Below are positions 22,514 through 33,221 of a stretch of 64,000 nucleotides of DNA, piece after piece. This DNA is from Eretmocerus hayati (Eukaryota > Arthropoda > Insecta > Hymenoptera > Aphelinidae). How positions within the stretch are numbered: the stretch's first letter is position 1; the number at the start of each line of letters is the position of its first letter. The notes beneath the pieces were generated by a model. The model had not been told where the DNA came from, made no database searches, and was given only the letters and a program-made list of their open reading frames with translations. The stretch is from NCBI GenBank assembly GCA_029851415.1, contig CM056742.1:90324748-90388747 (forward strand), read 5' to 3'. The translations under genes were made by a program, and so were the position numbers.

Positions 22514-23180
22514 CGCGCTTACCCAAACAGTCCGTGTACGTCGGTGATCACGGTGGAACTTCGACTGGAATCAGTTTCCATCCAAATATTTCTATGTTTC
22601 ACATGGTATTAACTTGAAACTATGTAAAAATGTTGGGGGTTAAAAAAAAGATCGTGACTGATGCAAGACTGGGAGTCAGACCTTAATGGTGGATAATTCT
22701 ATGTAAGATACACAGAATGTATCTCATAATGAATTACGGATTTCACATTGAGCGAAAGTGAATGTTGTAAGTTTGAAGTTGTAAGCGATTGAAACAGTTT
22801 AGGAAATCCAAAGCCTTCCTTGACACTTGGATTGGAATGAGAAAAAGAAAAATACGTAGACAAGTTGATGATGTAAGTTAAGACTTGATGGCAATATGCA
22901 ATCAATTTTGGAAACAGAAAGTATATGTTATGAGTTTGAAGTTGTACACGATTGGAATCTTAAGGAAATTGAAAGCCTCACTTGACACCTGATTAATGGT
23001 GCGAGCTAGTGCGAATACATGGAAGAAGAGTTGCACTGTGTAAATTAGAAAAAACCCGATCTGAAGTTTGCATGATTTACAATGAGACGAAGTATGAGTA
23101 TAAAACTTGTTTCGGAAAAATCTCCCTAGAAAGCACAAGAGATTGTAAAAATGAATAGAGTAGTTTTACACTGAATTTTC
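22514..23180. other. Divergent intergenic region with a diverged duplication
   Basis: Lies between the polymerase start (-) and the acidic-protein promoter (+). Two diverged copies of a roughly 175-bp block are seen (atgttgtaagtttgaagttg near 22763 and atgttatgagtttgaagttg near 22926; each followed by a cttgacac(t/c)tg word). No integrase or other ORF seen. Confidence 0.5.
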
Positions 23181-23184
23181 TGGA

Positions 23185-23218
23185 TATATAAGACCTTCAA
23201 ACTCTACACTCAGTCAGT
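23185..23218 (+). promoter_or_regulatory. Core promoter of the acidic OB-fold-like gene
   Basis: TATATAAG at 23185-23192; tandem initiators TCAGTCAGTT at 23210-23219, with the second A at 23216, 31 bp from the TATA start. The ATG is at 23232, in good context (GACCATGGC). Confidence 0.7.
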
Positions 23219-23231
23219 TAGTCTAACGACC

Positions 23232-24077
23232 ATGGCGTGTTTCGAACGCTTCAACAAATATAAGGATAATAAGAAGACATTCTACCCTGAAAAAATTATG
23301 GACCTCAAGATTGGTAATCAGTTTAAAGTTATATCTGCAAAAAGTATTAAGACCCAATACGGAGACGCAATAGTATTCAGTCTCGAAAATCCGGAAAATT
23401 CCGAGAATTTTGATTTATTTGCCCCCAAAGGGTTGAACATTTTGATTCATGAGAACCTCGAAGAAAATCCAAAGGAACTTAACACAGGGAATATATGCGT
23501 ATCTATCGTGTTGGACGACGATAATAAAAGAATACTGGAATTCAAGAACGGTGAAACAACTCCTAAAAAACGCATTATAGAGAGCGATACCGACGACGAG
23601 GACGAAGAGTTGAAACAGGATCCAGACGAGGAAGAGGACGAGAAGGAGGAAGGGGAAACTCCACCCAAAAACGAAACAAAACGACAAAAGAAGGGGAAAA
23701 TGCAGTTGCAACCACCACCCGGCCCAAGCGTCGGGGATAATACAATCAGCTCAACAGTATGGGAGTGGTATGGGTATGGAAACCTATACGACTTAGAAGA
23801 GGAGGTGCATGAGTGGAGTCCAATCCAGGATAACACCATCGATTGCAGTTATAGGCCGATAAGACCTGAGTGTATTGAAATTGATAATGTATTGGAGAGC
23901 AATAATCCTGTTCCTCAAGAAGTATCACTCCCCAGCTATTATGAACATGTTGAGGTTGACACTGGAGCTGAAATTGCTGAGATGTGAGATGGTGAGAAGA
24001 AAAAAAAGAATGTGTGAAAAGAAACAACCTCTTGAAAGATACCCATGTTGATTTTCTTATTCCAGGTGTCTTGATTT

Positions 24078-24125
<48 letters not shown>

Positions 24126-24222
24126 CCAACAACAACAAATACCAACAGGGAGAGGATTGCAGCAGTCTGGAGGGCTTACAAGAGTTACACCTGTAATAGT
24201 AAATATATTCCCATTTCAATAA
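23232..24222 (+). CDS. Acidic protein with possible OB-fold ssDNA-binding N-terminus and polyglutamine tail, two exons
   Basis: Exon 1 (23232-23983) encodes MACFERFNKYKDNKKTFYPE and a beta-rich segment with KTQYGDAIVFSLE and ICVSIVLDDD. This resembles small Polinton proteins thought to bind ssDNA through an OB fold. An acidic middle follows (DTDDEDEELKQDPDEEED) and then a Trp/Tyr-rich part. If unspliced, the frame stops at TGA 23985. Removing an 82-bp intron (23984-24065) adds about 52 codons: 15 Gln, His, 4 Gln, then IPTGRGLQQSGGLTRV and a stop TAA at 24220-24222 within AATAAA. The spliced gene has no break, unlike the other genes of this element. It has its own TATA, initiator and poly(A) signal. 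OB-fold assignment is by resemblance only. Confidence 0.6.
23984..24065 (+). other. Intron, 82 bp, in the acidic-protein gene
   Basis: Donor GTGAGATG at 23984, acceptor TTTTCTTATTCCAG ending at 24065. Joining AT and G gives ATG, and the downstream frame is open for the whole (CAA)n run to the TAA in the poly(A) signal. Confidence 0.65.
24079..24138 (+). repeat. (CAA)n microsatellite, coding for polyglutamine if spliced
   Basis: Fourteen CAA from 24079 to 24120, then CAA CAC and four CAA. All are in the frame of exon 2 of the acidic-protein gene. Confidence 0.9.
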
Positions 24223-24223
24223 A
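24218..24223 (+). terminator. Poly(A) signal overlapping the acidic-protein stop codon
   Basis: AATAAA contains the TAA stop at 24220-24222. Confidence 0.6.
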
Positions 24224-24605
24224 AGAAAGATGTATCAATGTATTGAAAGAAATATGAAGAAAATGGTTATGGTTCAGAAGTTTGTTGTTATCATCAATGT
24301 TCAAAAAGAACCTCTTTTATCTCACCAAAGAAAAATGAAGAAAATCTCTTTTAAAATGAAATCATGAGGAGGTTTACATAAACTAGTTGAACCAATTTAA
24401 TAATAGATTCTGAAAAAGAAAAAAAATTATATCTCAAAGATGTTATCGACTCATGGATCAGAATTTCATACTTCAGAAATTGAATCCGTTAAGTTTTTTT
24501 CCCAATCACATATAACAGAGTGAAGCATTGCAATGAAAAACGGAGAAACTGCGAAAGAATCTGATAGTTATGATTTGTTGGGCTGTGAACACACTAAATC
24601 CAGTC
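24224..24605. other. AT-rich flank, no gene seen
   Basis: Right flank of the Polinton-like element. No terminal inverted repeat matching the left flank could be found by eye. Confidence 0.5.
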
Positions 24606-24771
24606 AACCAGCAAAATACCATGTAAGTAGTAAATTCGGCCGCCCAGATAAATGCGGTGAAAGTAGTTTGATTGATTACCAAATCCAAAACCAGCAAAAT
24701 ACCATGTAAGTAGTAAATTCGGCCGCCCAGATAAATGCGGTGAAAGTAGTTTGATTGATTACCAAATCCAA
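24606..24771 (+). repeat. 83-bp exact tandem duplication
   Basis: aaccagcaaaataccatgta starts at 24606 and 24689. Both copies run to attaccaaatccaa and appear identical. Confidence 0.9.
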
Positions 24772-24973
24772 CCACTTGGTATAATACTGCAATACTGTAA
24801 ACTGCATATCTTACACAACACTAATAGCACAATATTTTCACAACACTGATTCACTTGATCGCGAAGAATTCTATGATGAGTACTGTAGTGAAAGATATCG
24901 AGCACAGGTGAACGCTAAGGAAGAGCAAACTCGAGACACTGAGACATTGTCAACAGCAGAATCTCTCGCGAGA

Positions 24974-24998
24974 TGAGAGGGAGAGAGAGAGAGAGAGG
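24974..24998 (+). repeat. (GA)n microsatellite
   Basis: gagagggagagagagagagag, in a non-coding context. Confidence 0.85.
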
Positions 24999-25299
24999 GT
25001 TTGGTGATGCGGGCAACGGTGGCGGCGGCTACACGTAAGAACGATGACTTGCTGCGATGAGGAGGAAGAGGGCGGCAGCAAACTCGTTGTGGAGGACAAC
25101 GACGGCAACGAATTGTAGAATCCTCAAACAGCTGTATAGCCACGGATATTCAAGCCTCGGTCTGCCCGACATATATTGATATAGCCTTATGCGCTGGATA
25201 CATGCAGCACCGTGGTATGCAGAGCATATATGTGCTGGATGCACCGTGGTCTGCAGAGCATGGTGTTGCGACATGAGAAGCCTTTCGGTGAGAGTTCCA

Positions 25300-26430
25300 A
25301 TGGAACTTCCAAATGCTCACAGAACAAATTACGACAAAAGCGTCCAGAAACTTTCGGGAAACTTTTCATGTGAACCTTGCATTGCCAAGTCCAGATCACG
25401 CATGCTCGTTATTTCTACCAGGGCCATCTTCGCGACCGTGCATGCGACAGTCGACATCAGGCAGTCTGTATAGGGTCAAGTCTGGTCATGGTTGGAGAAG
25501 TCGGCCATCTCGATGGTTTATTGACTATCCTCAGTTCCCTCGTGCGAGAGTGAATTTCGCATTAATCATTCAGTTCGAAGTCAATTCTGCAAATCATCGA
25601 GTGCTGAGAGTGTCGGTTCTCTTGATTGGAGCCTGCTTGCCGATTCGTAGTGGAAATCTATTCGTGCAAATCGAAAACATTCTTGTGTATTTTACATGTC
25701 TTCTGATTTTTCTGTTACTCACTCCCTGGTGGAGTGTCCTCATCGCGGTGAGGAAAAAATAACCTCTGAACTCTGTTTTCTCCATAGACTTATAAAAGTA
25801 GTTTCCTCGATAAATTTGTAGAGCTGTGGGATTTGCGGATCAGATGAGTATATCTTCGTCTACTAACCTTGTTAAGTCTCAAGTCTTGAGCAAAGAGCAA
25901 GACCCTTTGTGTTGAAGAGAACATATATTTTCAAGAAAATTGGTGCCAGCATATTTATTGTAGATGAACTCTACCACTTGTGATGATAGTGCAATTATAC
26001 ACCTTGTCATACACAATATCTACAAAGCTTCCTGGAGTCGTCAGTGATGGGATATTCCTGAAATATTCCAATCTTTCAATAAAATATTCCTGGAATATTT
26101 CTGAAAGATTCCATGTTGCGTGGGCAGAAGCCTCCTAGCCGAAAACCAAAGAGAATTAATTTTGAGGCCCTTGCAGGGAGAGTTCTTGTAAGAACGTTCA
26201 GAAACCTTTGGTCAACTTTTCATGGAATCTTGCATAGCCAAGTGTCTGTAAACTTTCTGGGCACTTTCTGTAAGCTTCCGGAAAATATTCAGCGAGAAGT
26301 TGAATAATACTCCTCGGCCATTAAAGGGGAAGATTTGGTGGGAGCTATCAGAAAGCTTTCATGACATTACATGAGACCTTGCATTTTTGAGTGTCCGATA
26401 ACTTCCTCGAAAACTTCCTGAATCCTCCCA
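25300..26430 (+). repeat. Diverged dispersed repeat relics
   Basis: Three related blocks, each with a ctttc..catg..cttgca core: cttttcatgtgaaccttgca (25362), cttttcatggaatcttgca (26215) and cattacatgagaccttgca (26363). Each is followed by a (a)agtgtc-like word. They resemble the ccttTCagaaacctttcag minisatellite further right and may be its old kin. No gene seen. Confidence 0.4.
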
Positions 26431-27084
26431 AAACCTGTACTCTAGATGAAACCATCCAATGGAATAGGATCGAATTCCCTCTCCAATGAGGTATATATGT
26501 TTTTTGAGTTGGAATGAGGCGACACGTGTGTTTCTGTTCAGCCCAGATCAACTTTGTTTCGGAGATATGCAAATTTCCATTTTGGAGTCGAAAATTCAAA
26601 TGTTCACTCTGAAATCAGGAGAAACTTCGAAATGACTCCACTCACATCATGGCTCTTTCGAGATGAATCATGATACATTGTATCAAACCCAACGTATTTT
26701 ATCAGAAAAAAACCCTATGGTGCTTAAAAATTCTCATAGAACGCCAAAAAGTGACAATTTGATGTAAAATGAAAGAATGCGATTGCTCAAGAATATAAAT
26801 TCGTATCCTCTTGAATTTTCTTTAGAGTACTTTAAACGATGTTGAACATGATGCAATTGGTCCGGTAGGCGCTCAAAAACAGTAGGAGTCGCAAAGAAAT
26901 TTTTTCTGAAGAGAATTTGAATGCCAGATAGTTGATGGAATTTAAGTAACAAATGTCGTGGGAGGATCCGTTTCTCCTCCCAAGAGTGTTATAACCCCAT
27001 GGAACTATTTCAAGATGATTATTTTCAGAACCTAAATCGAACTGTCATCACTCAAGAAAGGATTCTCGGTGAAACCTCCCAGCG
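26431..27084. other. No gene seen
   Basis: AT-rich sequence with only short chance open frames. Confidence 0.5.
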
Positions 27085-27207
27085 AGAGCTGGTTTCATCG
27101 ACATCTCTCGGAAAATTTTCAGCGAAAGTTTCGGGTAGCCGATTCCAGGGACACCTTTCGGAAACCTTTCAGAAACCTTCCACCGGAAGTTTTGGCGAGC
27201 CGATTCC
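27085..27207 (+). repeat. 61-bp minisatellite, left part
   Basis: Two units with the tttcagcgaaagttt / ccgattccagggacacctt pattern, cut on the right by the TIR element at 27208. Confidence 0.75.
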
Positions 27208-29023
27208 CGGAAGCCGAGGAGGCTCACCTCTCGCACTTACAGCGATACAATTGGAACGCGCGCCGCGCGGTCGGATCGCATAGCGCTCTGACCGCGCGCC
27301 ACGCGATCTTCAACCAAAAAACACTTATTCGTGGACTTACGCGGGAAAATTATTCACAAAAGTGCCGCAACATCGGACCAAAATTTTCGGTTTGCCACCG
27401 AAGGAATGCTAAGGTTGAGCCTCAGACCCAGGCGATTCAGGACAAGGGCACGGTATACACGTTGGCTGCTCTCAACAGTTTTTTGTCCAATTTCTGTGTA
27501 TATCAAGTTATTGTTTGACTCTTGAATGTTACCGAGTCCCGTTACGCATTGATATGAATGAATCCTTTTTGTTATAAACAATCATAACAAGAAAATCATG
27601 ATTTTTTTCAGCCGGAGAGAAGTGTTTGATCATATGTTCGAGTCTAATGGTTTCATATACAGAACCAAATTACCGAGTTTTCCGGGTAAATCGTGGTTGT
27701 TGGTAGAAAATCGTGGAAACTAGAGAACATCCGCATGGATCCTCAGTAAGGACCTTAAGTTTCTGTTCTGTGGTGAGGACGGTGCATTGGCTCTGACATG
27801 CACTGCCATTTCGAGATGATGCTTCCGAGACGATGCTTCTTGCTTTCCACGATTTTCCACCACCAATCGTTAATGCTCTTGGCAATCCATGCATTCATTA
27901 GTTTTGGTTACAGATCGCGCCCCGTGCGATCCGACCGCGTGCAGAGCGAACAGACCGCAGTGCGATCCGACCGCGCGCCACGCGATCTTGAACAAGAAAA
28001 GATGAATTTTTGAATTGACGAATGATGATAAGAACGCTAATGGTAGTGCTACTCGGATCAAATGAAGTGAGGGTATTTGAATTGACCGGAATCTTATTGG
28101 ATTGCTATGAACGTTTACCCATCTCAACTATATTATAACGTATTGTAGCTCTCTTTGAAGCTTCTTTTGGAACCTTTGGGACGAGCTTAGGCAAATCTGA
28201 ACTCGATCAACTCGAGTCAAGATGTCCCAAATTTCCCAAAAAAGAAGAGCCCCCGAAAGGGTGTACAGGCGTCCCTTGTTCAACGCGTTTTTGTACAACG
28301 CGGTTTTGGTTATACGCGGTTTTTGAATTGCCGGGACGTAACCCCCGCGTTGAACGAGGGATGTCTGTACCTTATTTACCTCCACGTGTAGTGAGACTCA
28401 CTTCCATAATCGCATGGGTTTTTCATGAGACCAGGATATCTCGGTTCCCCAACTCAAGATGAGTAAATGGGTTCCCATGATGAAGAATAGAGCATCAATA
28501 GGAAGTCCAAGAGGGCAAATTAGGGATATTGCACTTATTTAGTAATATGGATCTCGTGCAACGAATATCAATGTATTTCAGCTCATTCTTTGCGTCTACG
28601 TCTCAACTTTGAGGGGATCGTCGCAGGATTGGGAGATCTGATTGCGAATCGGGAGCTCGTCTTCGTCTGAAATTTTTCAACCCAGTGAAAAGTGAAAAAT
28701 CTGCATAATGAGCTGAGGAACGTCTCATCTCAATGACTCGGGACAAAAATATTCCGATTCCATGACCAACTCAGGGAATCCTCCGGAATTAAGTTTTTCA
28801 TACACGTGGGGGAATGCAGATAACTCTGCGTCAGTGGGTCAGGACTCAATTTATGAACAAACCAAGAACTCTCGTAAATAATTCCCTGCGTAAATCCACA
28901 AATATATTGTTCTCTGGTTAAAGATCGCGTGGCGCTCGGTCAGAGCGCTATGCGATCCGACTGCGCGCCACGCGTTCCACTTGTATCGCTATGAGTGCGA
29001 GTGGTGAGCCACCTCGGCTTCCG
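27208..29023. mobile_element. 1.8-kb element with about 105-bp terminal inverted repeats
   Basis: Left end CGGAAGCCGAGGAGGCTCAC, right end GTGAGCCACCTCGGCTTCCG. The inverted match continues inward for about 105 bp through gcgatacaa(t/g)tggaacgcg and ggatcgcatagcgctctgac. It lies inside the 61-bp minisatellite (left flank ccgattcc, right flank tacc then agggacacc), so the target duplication may be TTCC/TACC or imperfect. A third related block (27910-28000, ccgaccgcgcgccacgcgat) lies inside. No transposase ORF seen. Confidence 0.7.
28264..28369. mobile_element. 104-bp TA-flanked MITE (pogo/Tc1-like)
   Basis: TA, then CAGGCGTCCCTTGTTCAACG, and at the right CGTTGAACGAGGGATGTCTG, then TA. The ends are inverted over about 22 bp, and the interior carries the acgcggtttt words common in pogo/Tigger-type ends. 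It sits inside the 1.8-kb TIR element, so it is younger. Confidence 0.75.
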
Positions 29024-29670
29024 TACCAGGGACACCTTTCGGGAACCTTTCAGAAACCATTCAGCTAAAGTTTTGGCGAGCCGATTCCGGGGACACCTTT
29101 CGGGAACCTTTCAGAAACCTTTCAGCGAAAGTTTTGGCGAGGCAGTTTCAGGGCCTCTTTTCGGGAACCTTTCAGAAACCTTTCAGCGGAAGTTTTGGCG
29201 AGCCGATTCCAGGGACACCTTTCGGGAACCTTTCAGCAACCTTTCAGCGAAAGTTTTGGCGAACCGATTCCAGAGACACCTTTCAGGAACCTTTCACCGA
29301 AAGTTTTGGCGGGCCGATTCCAGGGACACCTTTCGGGAACCTTTCAGAAACCTTTCAGCCAAAGTATTGTCGAACCGGGTCCAGGGACACCTTTCAGAAA
29401 CCTTTCACCGAAAGTTTTGGCGGGACGATTTCAGGAACACTTTTCGGGAACCTTTCAGAAACCTTTCAGCGGAAGTTTTGGCGGGCCGATTCCGGGGACA
29501 CCTTTCGGGAACCTTTCAGAAACCTTTCAGCGGAAGTTTTGGCTAGCCGATTCCAGCAACACCTTTCGGAAACCTCTCAGAAACCTTTGAGCGAAAGTTT
29601 TGCCGGGCCGATTCCAGAAACACCTTTCGGAAATCTCTCAGAAAACTTTCAGCGAAAGTTTTGAGTAGCA
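29024..29670 (+). repeat. 61-bp minisatellite, right part
   Basis: The word agttttggcg or a variant falls at about 29069, 29130, 29191, 29252, 29302, 29363, 29413, 29474, 29535, 29596 and 29657. The steps are 61 bp, with two 50-bp units missing one ttTCAGAAACC block. Because 61 is not a multiple of 3 and the unit lacks stops, all three plus frames stay open over long distances. These frames are not genes. Confidence 0.92.
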
Positions 29671-29957
29671 GTTCGCTCGCTTTCCTCCAAAAACTTTTCG
29701 AGGACAACTGCTCAATCTCTCACAGGGAAACTCGCACAATAGTTTCCCGGAGTGTTTGAAGCAATCTTCCCAGAAATTCTTTATGAAATCTTTCCTGAAA
29801 TATGTCCAGGAACTTTCGTCAAAACCTTTCGGAAAGTCCAGCCAACACTGGCATAGTTAACTTTCTGAAAACTTTTCGTGAAAGTTCTCAGAAAGGTTTC
29901 GACCCTTTCACGGAAAGCTTCCTGAAAGCTTTCAGGAAGGTTTCGATGCTGTCTGGG
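29671..29957 (+). repeat. Degenerate continuation of the minisatellite
   Basis: Loose ctttc/gaaag words persist (cagaaaggtttcgaccctttc) without a fixed period. No gene seen. Confidence 0.45.
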
Positions 29958-32393
29958 ATCGTAGCGAGGCGTGCGAGGTTGCATTTTCTTTCTTTTGACG
30001 TCAACTTTGAGAAAAAAATATGCAAGACTCTCGAAACCGAATGCGTTCAGTCTACACGACAATACATAATGTCACTTCTTTCCGATTTTTAGCCCATTTT
30101 CAGATGGATGCTATTCCGACGCATCTGAATTTTCTCCTCATTTGATTTGATGAGTTCCTTTCGCCTTGAAGAACCCTACAATTTGCGCTTTTGCACGTCC
30201 AAATCGGATAATTTTGGCCCGAGCTATGTCCATTAGAAGATGGTGAATTATCGAAAAATGACCAATTTCTCAAGCTCGCCAAATCTATCGCCCTCCACCA
30301 ATCGACTTGAAACTTGACACAGATGTTCTTTCAAGTGTCCTGAACATGTGGAAGGAATTTTGCGCTGTGTTTTTGCCCCCCGTTGGACCTACGAATTTCA
30401 CAATTTCCCTCATTTTTGCGGATTTTCGTGTAATCTTTGAAGCGGTTGCCGCTCTCTTCCTGCGCATGCGCACATCTGTACTGCTCCGGGGACACCCTCA
30501 ATTGATAGCCCTTGCAATTTCTTCCAGAATGACCTCCCGACTAAGTCTTTTTGATGAGACTGAACCAGGAATTCAGCTATTTTGAGGCAGAAAGAGATCA
30601 CCACTACCCAAATGGCAAGCCTCGGCCACTTCTTGTCACCCTGAAAACCTATGAGTTCGGGTACTTACAGTACCTTTCATAAATAATGGATCAAGTAGGG
30701 TCTCACTAAAACAGTGATATTTCCGATATACTTTGTCGTATGGGAATTTTGGAAAAAGCATCTCAAATATCACAAAAAAATCTATCGATTTATGTGTTTA
30801 AAACATTCATTGCGTCCTTTTTGATCGCTCGTAGCCAACGATGAAAATCTAAAAAATTTCTCCTTCAATCAATCACCTACAACTTTGGCGGGAGTGATCG
30901 GATCACAAAAATTCTTACGGAATCTTGTGGATCTTTTCAAAACCTACAATTTTCTTCTTTCAAAATTTCCTCTACGACGTTTCGTGTCCGAGTAACGAGC
31001 TTGGAAAGAAATCTTTGTATTACATGGACTGTTTATGGAGCTACCGAAGCTGGCGCCTGTTTCGTTTCCTCTTGCTCTATTCTAGCGCAAATATCCATCA
31101 AAAAAAAAATCATGGCACATGATTTCGACGTGAAGTAATCTCATTTTTCAGAATATTTGATCAGATTCGGTCTTGAATGTGATCTATAGGGACAAAACAT
31201 GAAATGAATCAATTTTCCCAATAAAACTTGAGAAATCGGGGTTGCCCCCAATCCAAGAAAAAATCTGATCAAATATCCTGAAAGATGAGGTCATTTTACG
31301 TCGAAACCATGTGCCATGATATTTTTTGGTGAATTTTTGCGCTAGAATAGAGCTAGGCGAGAAGAACCAGGCGCCAGCTTCGGTAGCTCCATAAGTCCAT
31401 GTAATACAAAGTTTTCTTTTCAAGCTCGTTACTTGGACAGGAAATGTCTTAGAGAGAACTTTAAAGAAAGGAAATTGTAGGTTTTGGAAAGATCTACCCG
31501 TGAAAAATTTTGTGATCCAATCACTCTCGCCAAAGTTGTAGGTGATTAATCGAAGGAGACATTTTTTAGATTTCCATCGTTGACTAAGGGGGATCAAAAA
31601 GGACGCGATGGATGTTTTAAACACATGAATCGATAGATTCCCTTGTGATCTTCCAGATGCTTTTCTCAAAATCCCCGTATGACAGAGTATATTGGAAATA
31701 TCACTCTTTCAGTGAGACCCTACTTGATCCATTATTTATGAAAGGTATTGTACGGGGCAATTTGAGTTCTACCTGCCTTACATTAGCTAGATCTCTGGTT
31801 CAGTTGCATCAAAAAGACTTCGTCAAGGGGTCACTTTGTAGGAAATTGCAAGGGCTATCAATTGAGGATACTCCCGAAGCAGTACAGATGTGCGCGTGCG
31901 CAGGAAGAGAGCGGCGACCCCTCCAAAAATTACACGAAAATCCGCAAAAATGGAGGTTTTTCATAACTCCAATGGAAGGCCGAAACACAGCGCAAAATTC
32001 TTCTCACATGTTCGGGACACTTGAAAGAACATCTGTGTCAAGTTTCAAGTGGATTGGTGGAGGGCGATAGATTTGGTGAGCTTGACAAATTGGTCATTTT
32101 TCGATAACCCACCGTCTTCTCATGGACATAACTCGGGCCAAAATCATTCGATAAAGACGTGGGAAAACGCAAATTGTAGGATTCTCCAAGACAAAGGAAA
32201 CTAAACAAGTTAGATGAAAAAAAGATCCAGATGCGTCGGGATAGCATCCATTTGGAATTGGGCTTGAAATTGAAAAAAGTCACTTTATGTATTGTCGTGT
32301 AGACTGAACGTATTCGGTTTTGAGAGTCTTGCATCTTTTTCAAAAGTTGACGTCAAAACAAAGAAGATGCGATCTCGCACGCCTCGCTACGAT
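29958..32393. mobile_element. 2.4-kb palindrome (foldback-type element)
   Basis: Left arm 29958 to about 31168, right arm about 31262-32393, spacer about 93 bp. Paired words: atcgtagcgaggcgtgcgag (29958) with ctcgcacgcctcgctacgat (32374); atggatcaagtagggtctca (30689) with tgagaccctacttgatccat (31711); and gatgttctttcaagtgtcc with its complement near 32020. The arms are more diverged than those of the 2.1-kb palindrome and have small indels. No protein family seen in it. Confidence 0.82.
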
Positions 32394-33220
32394 GTTTCTG
32401 GTCAAAACGGCGATTTCTTTAGAAAACGCTAAAAAGGGCCTTTTTCCAAACGTCAAAAAATTCTAGCGGGCGTGAAAAATTTTTTAAGGGGGGTGAAACT
32501 CTGGGGAAGTACTATCTTTGGTGCCTCCTTTCATGTAAAAAATTGGCGAAAAGATCCGCGGGGGTCGTGCGCACGGATTGGCCGAAATATACTGATCTGA
32601 CCCATATATCTCGTGCGTGATTCATGTATATGTTACGGGCAATGTCCGATATGCGGGTGTTGTCGACAATGCCCGGATATATTGGGCAATGTTCGCGTTT
32701 ATTCTGTATTTCGGACATCACCTGGGCGTTGTCGACAATGCCCAAGGCTTCGCGAGCACGGCCAATCATTACCAAGGGCCGTCATATTTTGATGGCAACA
32801 AATGAGGTTCGGTTAGTGCGCAACTGGGGGGACTTTCTACGGTTCCCTGTCAATGTCACTCACATGCATACAACTATGGGGTTCATCCGTTCATGTCGCT
32901 GATGAGCGGTTCGAATCTCGACCGGCATCAGTGTGACTCCTTATCTGTGCTTTTTGATGGCTTTGATGGTTTGATACCCATTCAAAGCTGTTAAAATTCC
33001 CATTCAGCCAGCTGATCGCATCTATCATTCAACCCTTTGATTGGAGGTTTTCGAGAGAATTGTTCACAGTATATACGCTTGGGAAACTTGCGCGGGCCAG
33101 CGCACAGACTATGAAACTCGCACATCGGAAAAATGCCGCTAAAAGTAATTAGCAGAATGCTTTCTCACGGCGTTGTATGATGATAATCATAACAAATGAG
33201 GAAGTATCCTATATTTGAAG
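32394..33220. other. No gene seen; small repeated dyad
   Basis: gttgtcgacaatgccc occurs at 32660 and 32729 with gggcaatgt partners near 32638 and 32685. This is a compact set of short repeats around GTCGAC. Otherwise unremarkable. Confidence 0.4.
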
Positions 33221-33221
33221 T

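Noticed and set aside
24871..25274. Minus-strand frames of 80-90 codons rich in Ser/Arg/Pro
   Set aside because: They arise over the (GA)n tract and a short local repeat; no motif and no splice or promoter support.
28995..29664. Long plus-strand frames of 131-183 codons
   Set aside because: All three frames are open because the 61-bp minisatellite unit has no stops. The peptides are repeats of one another in shifted phase.
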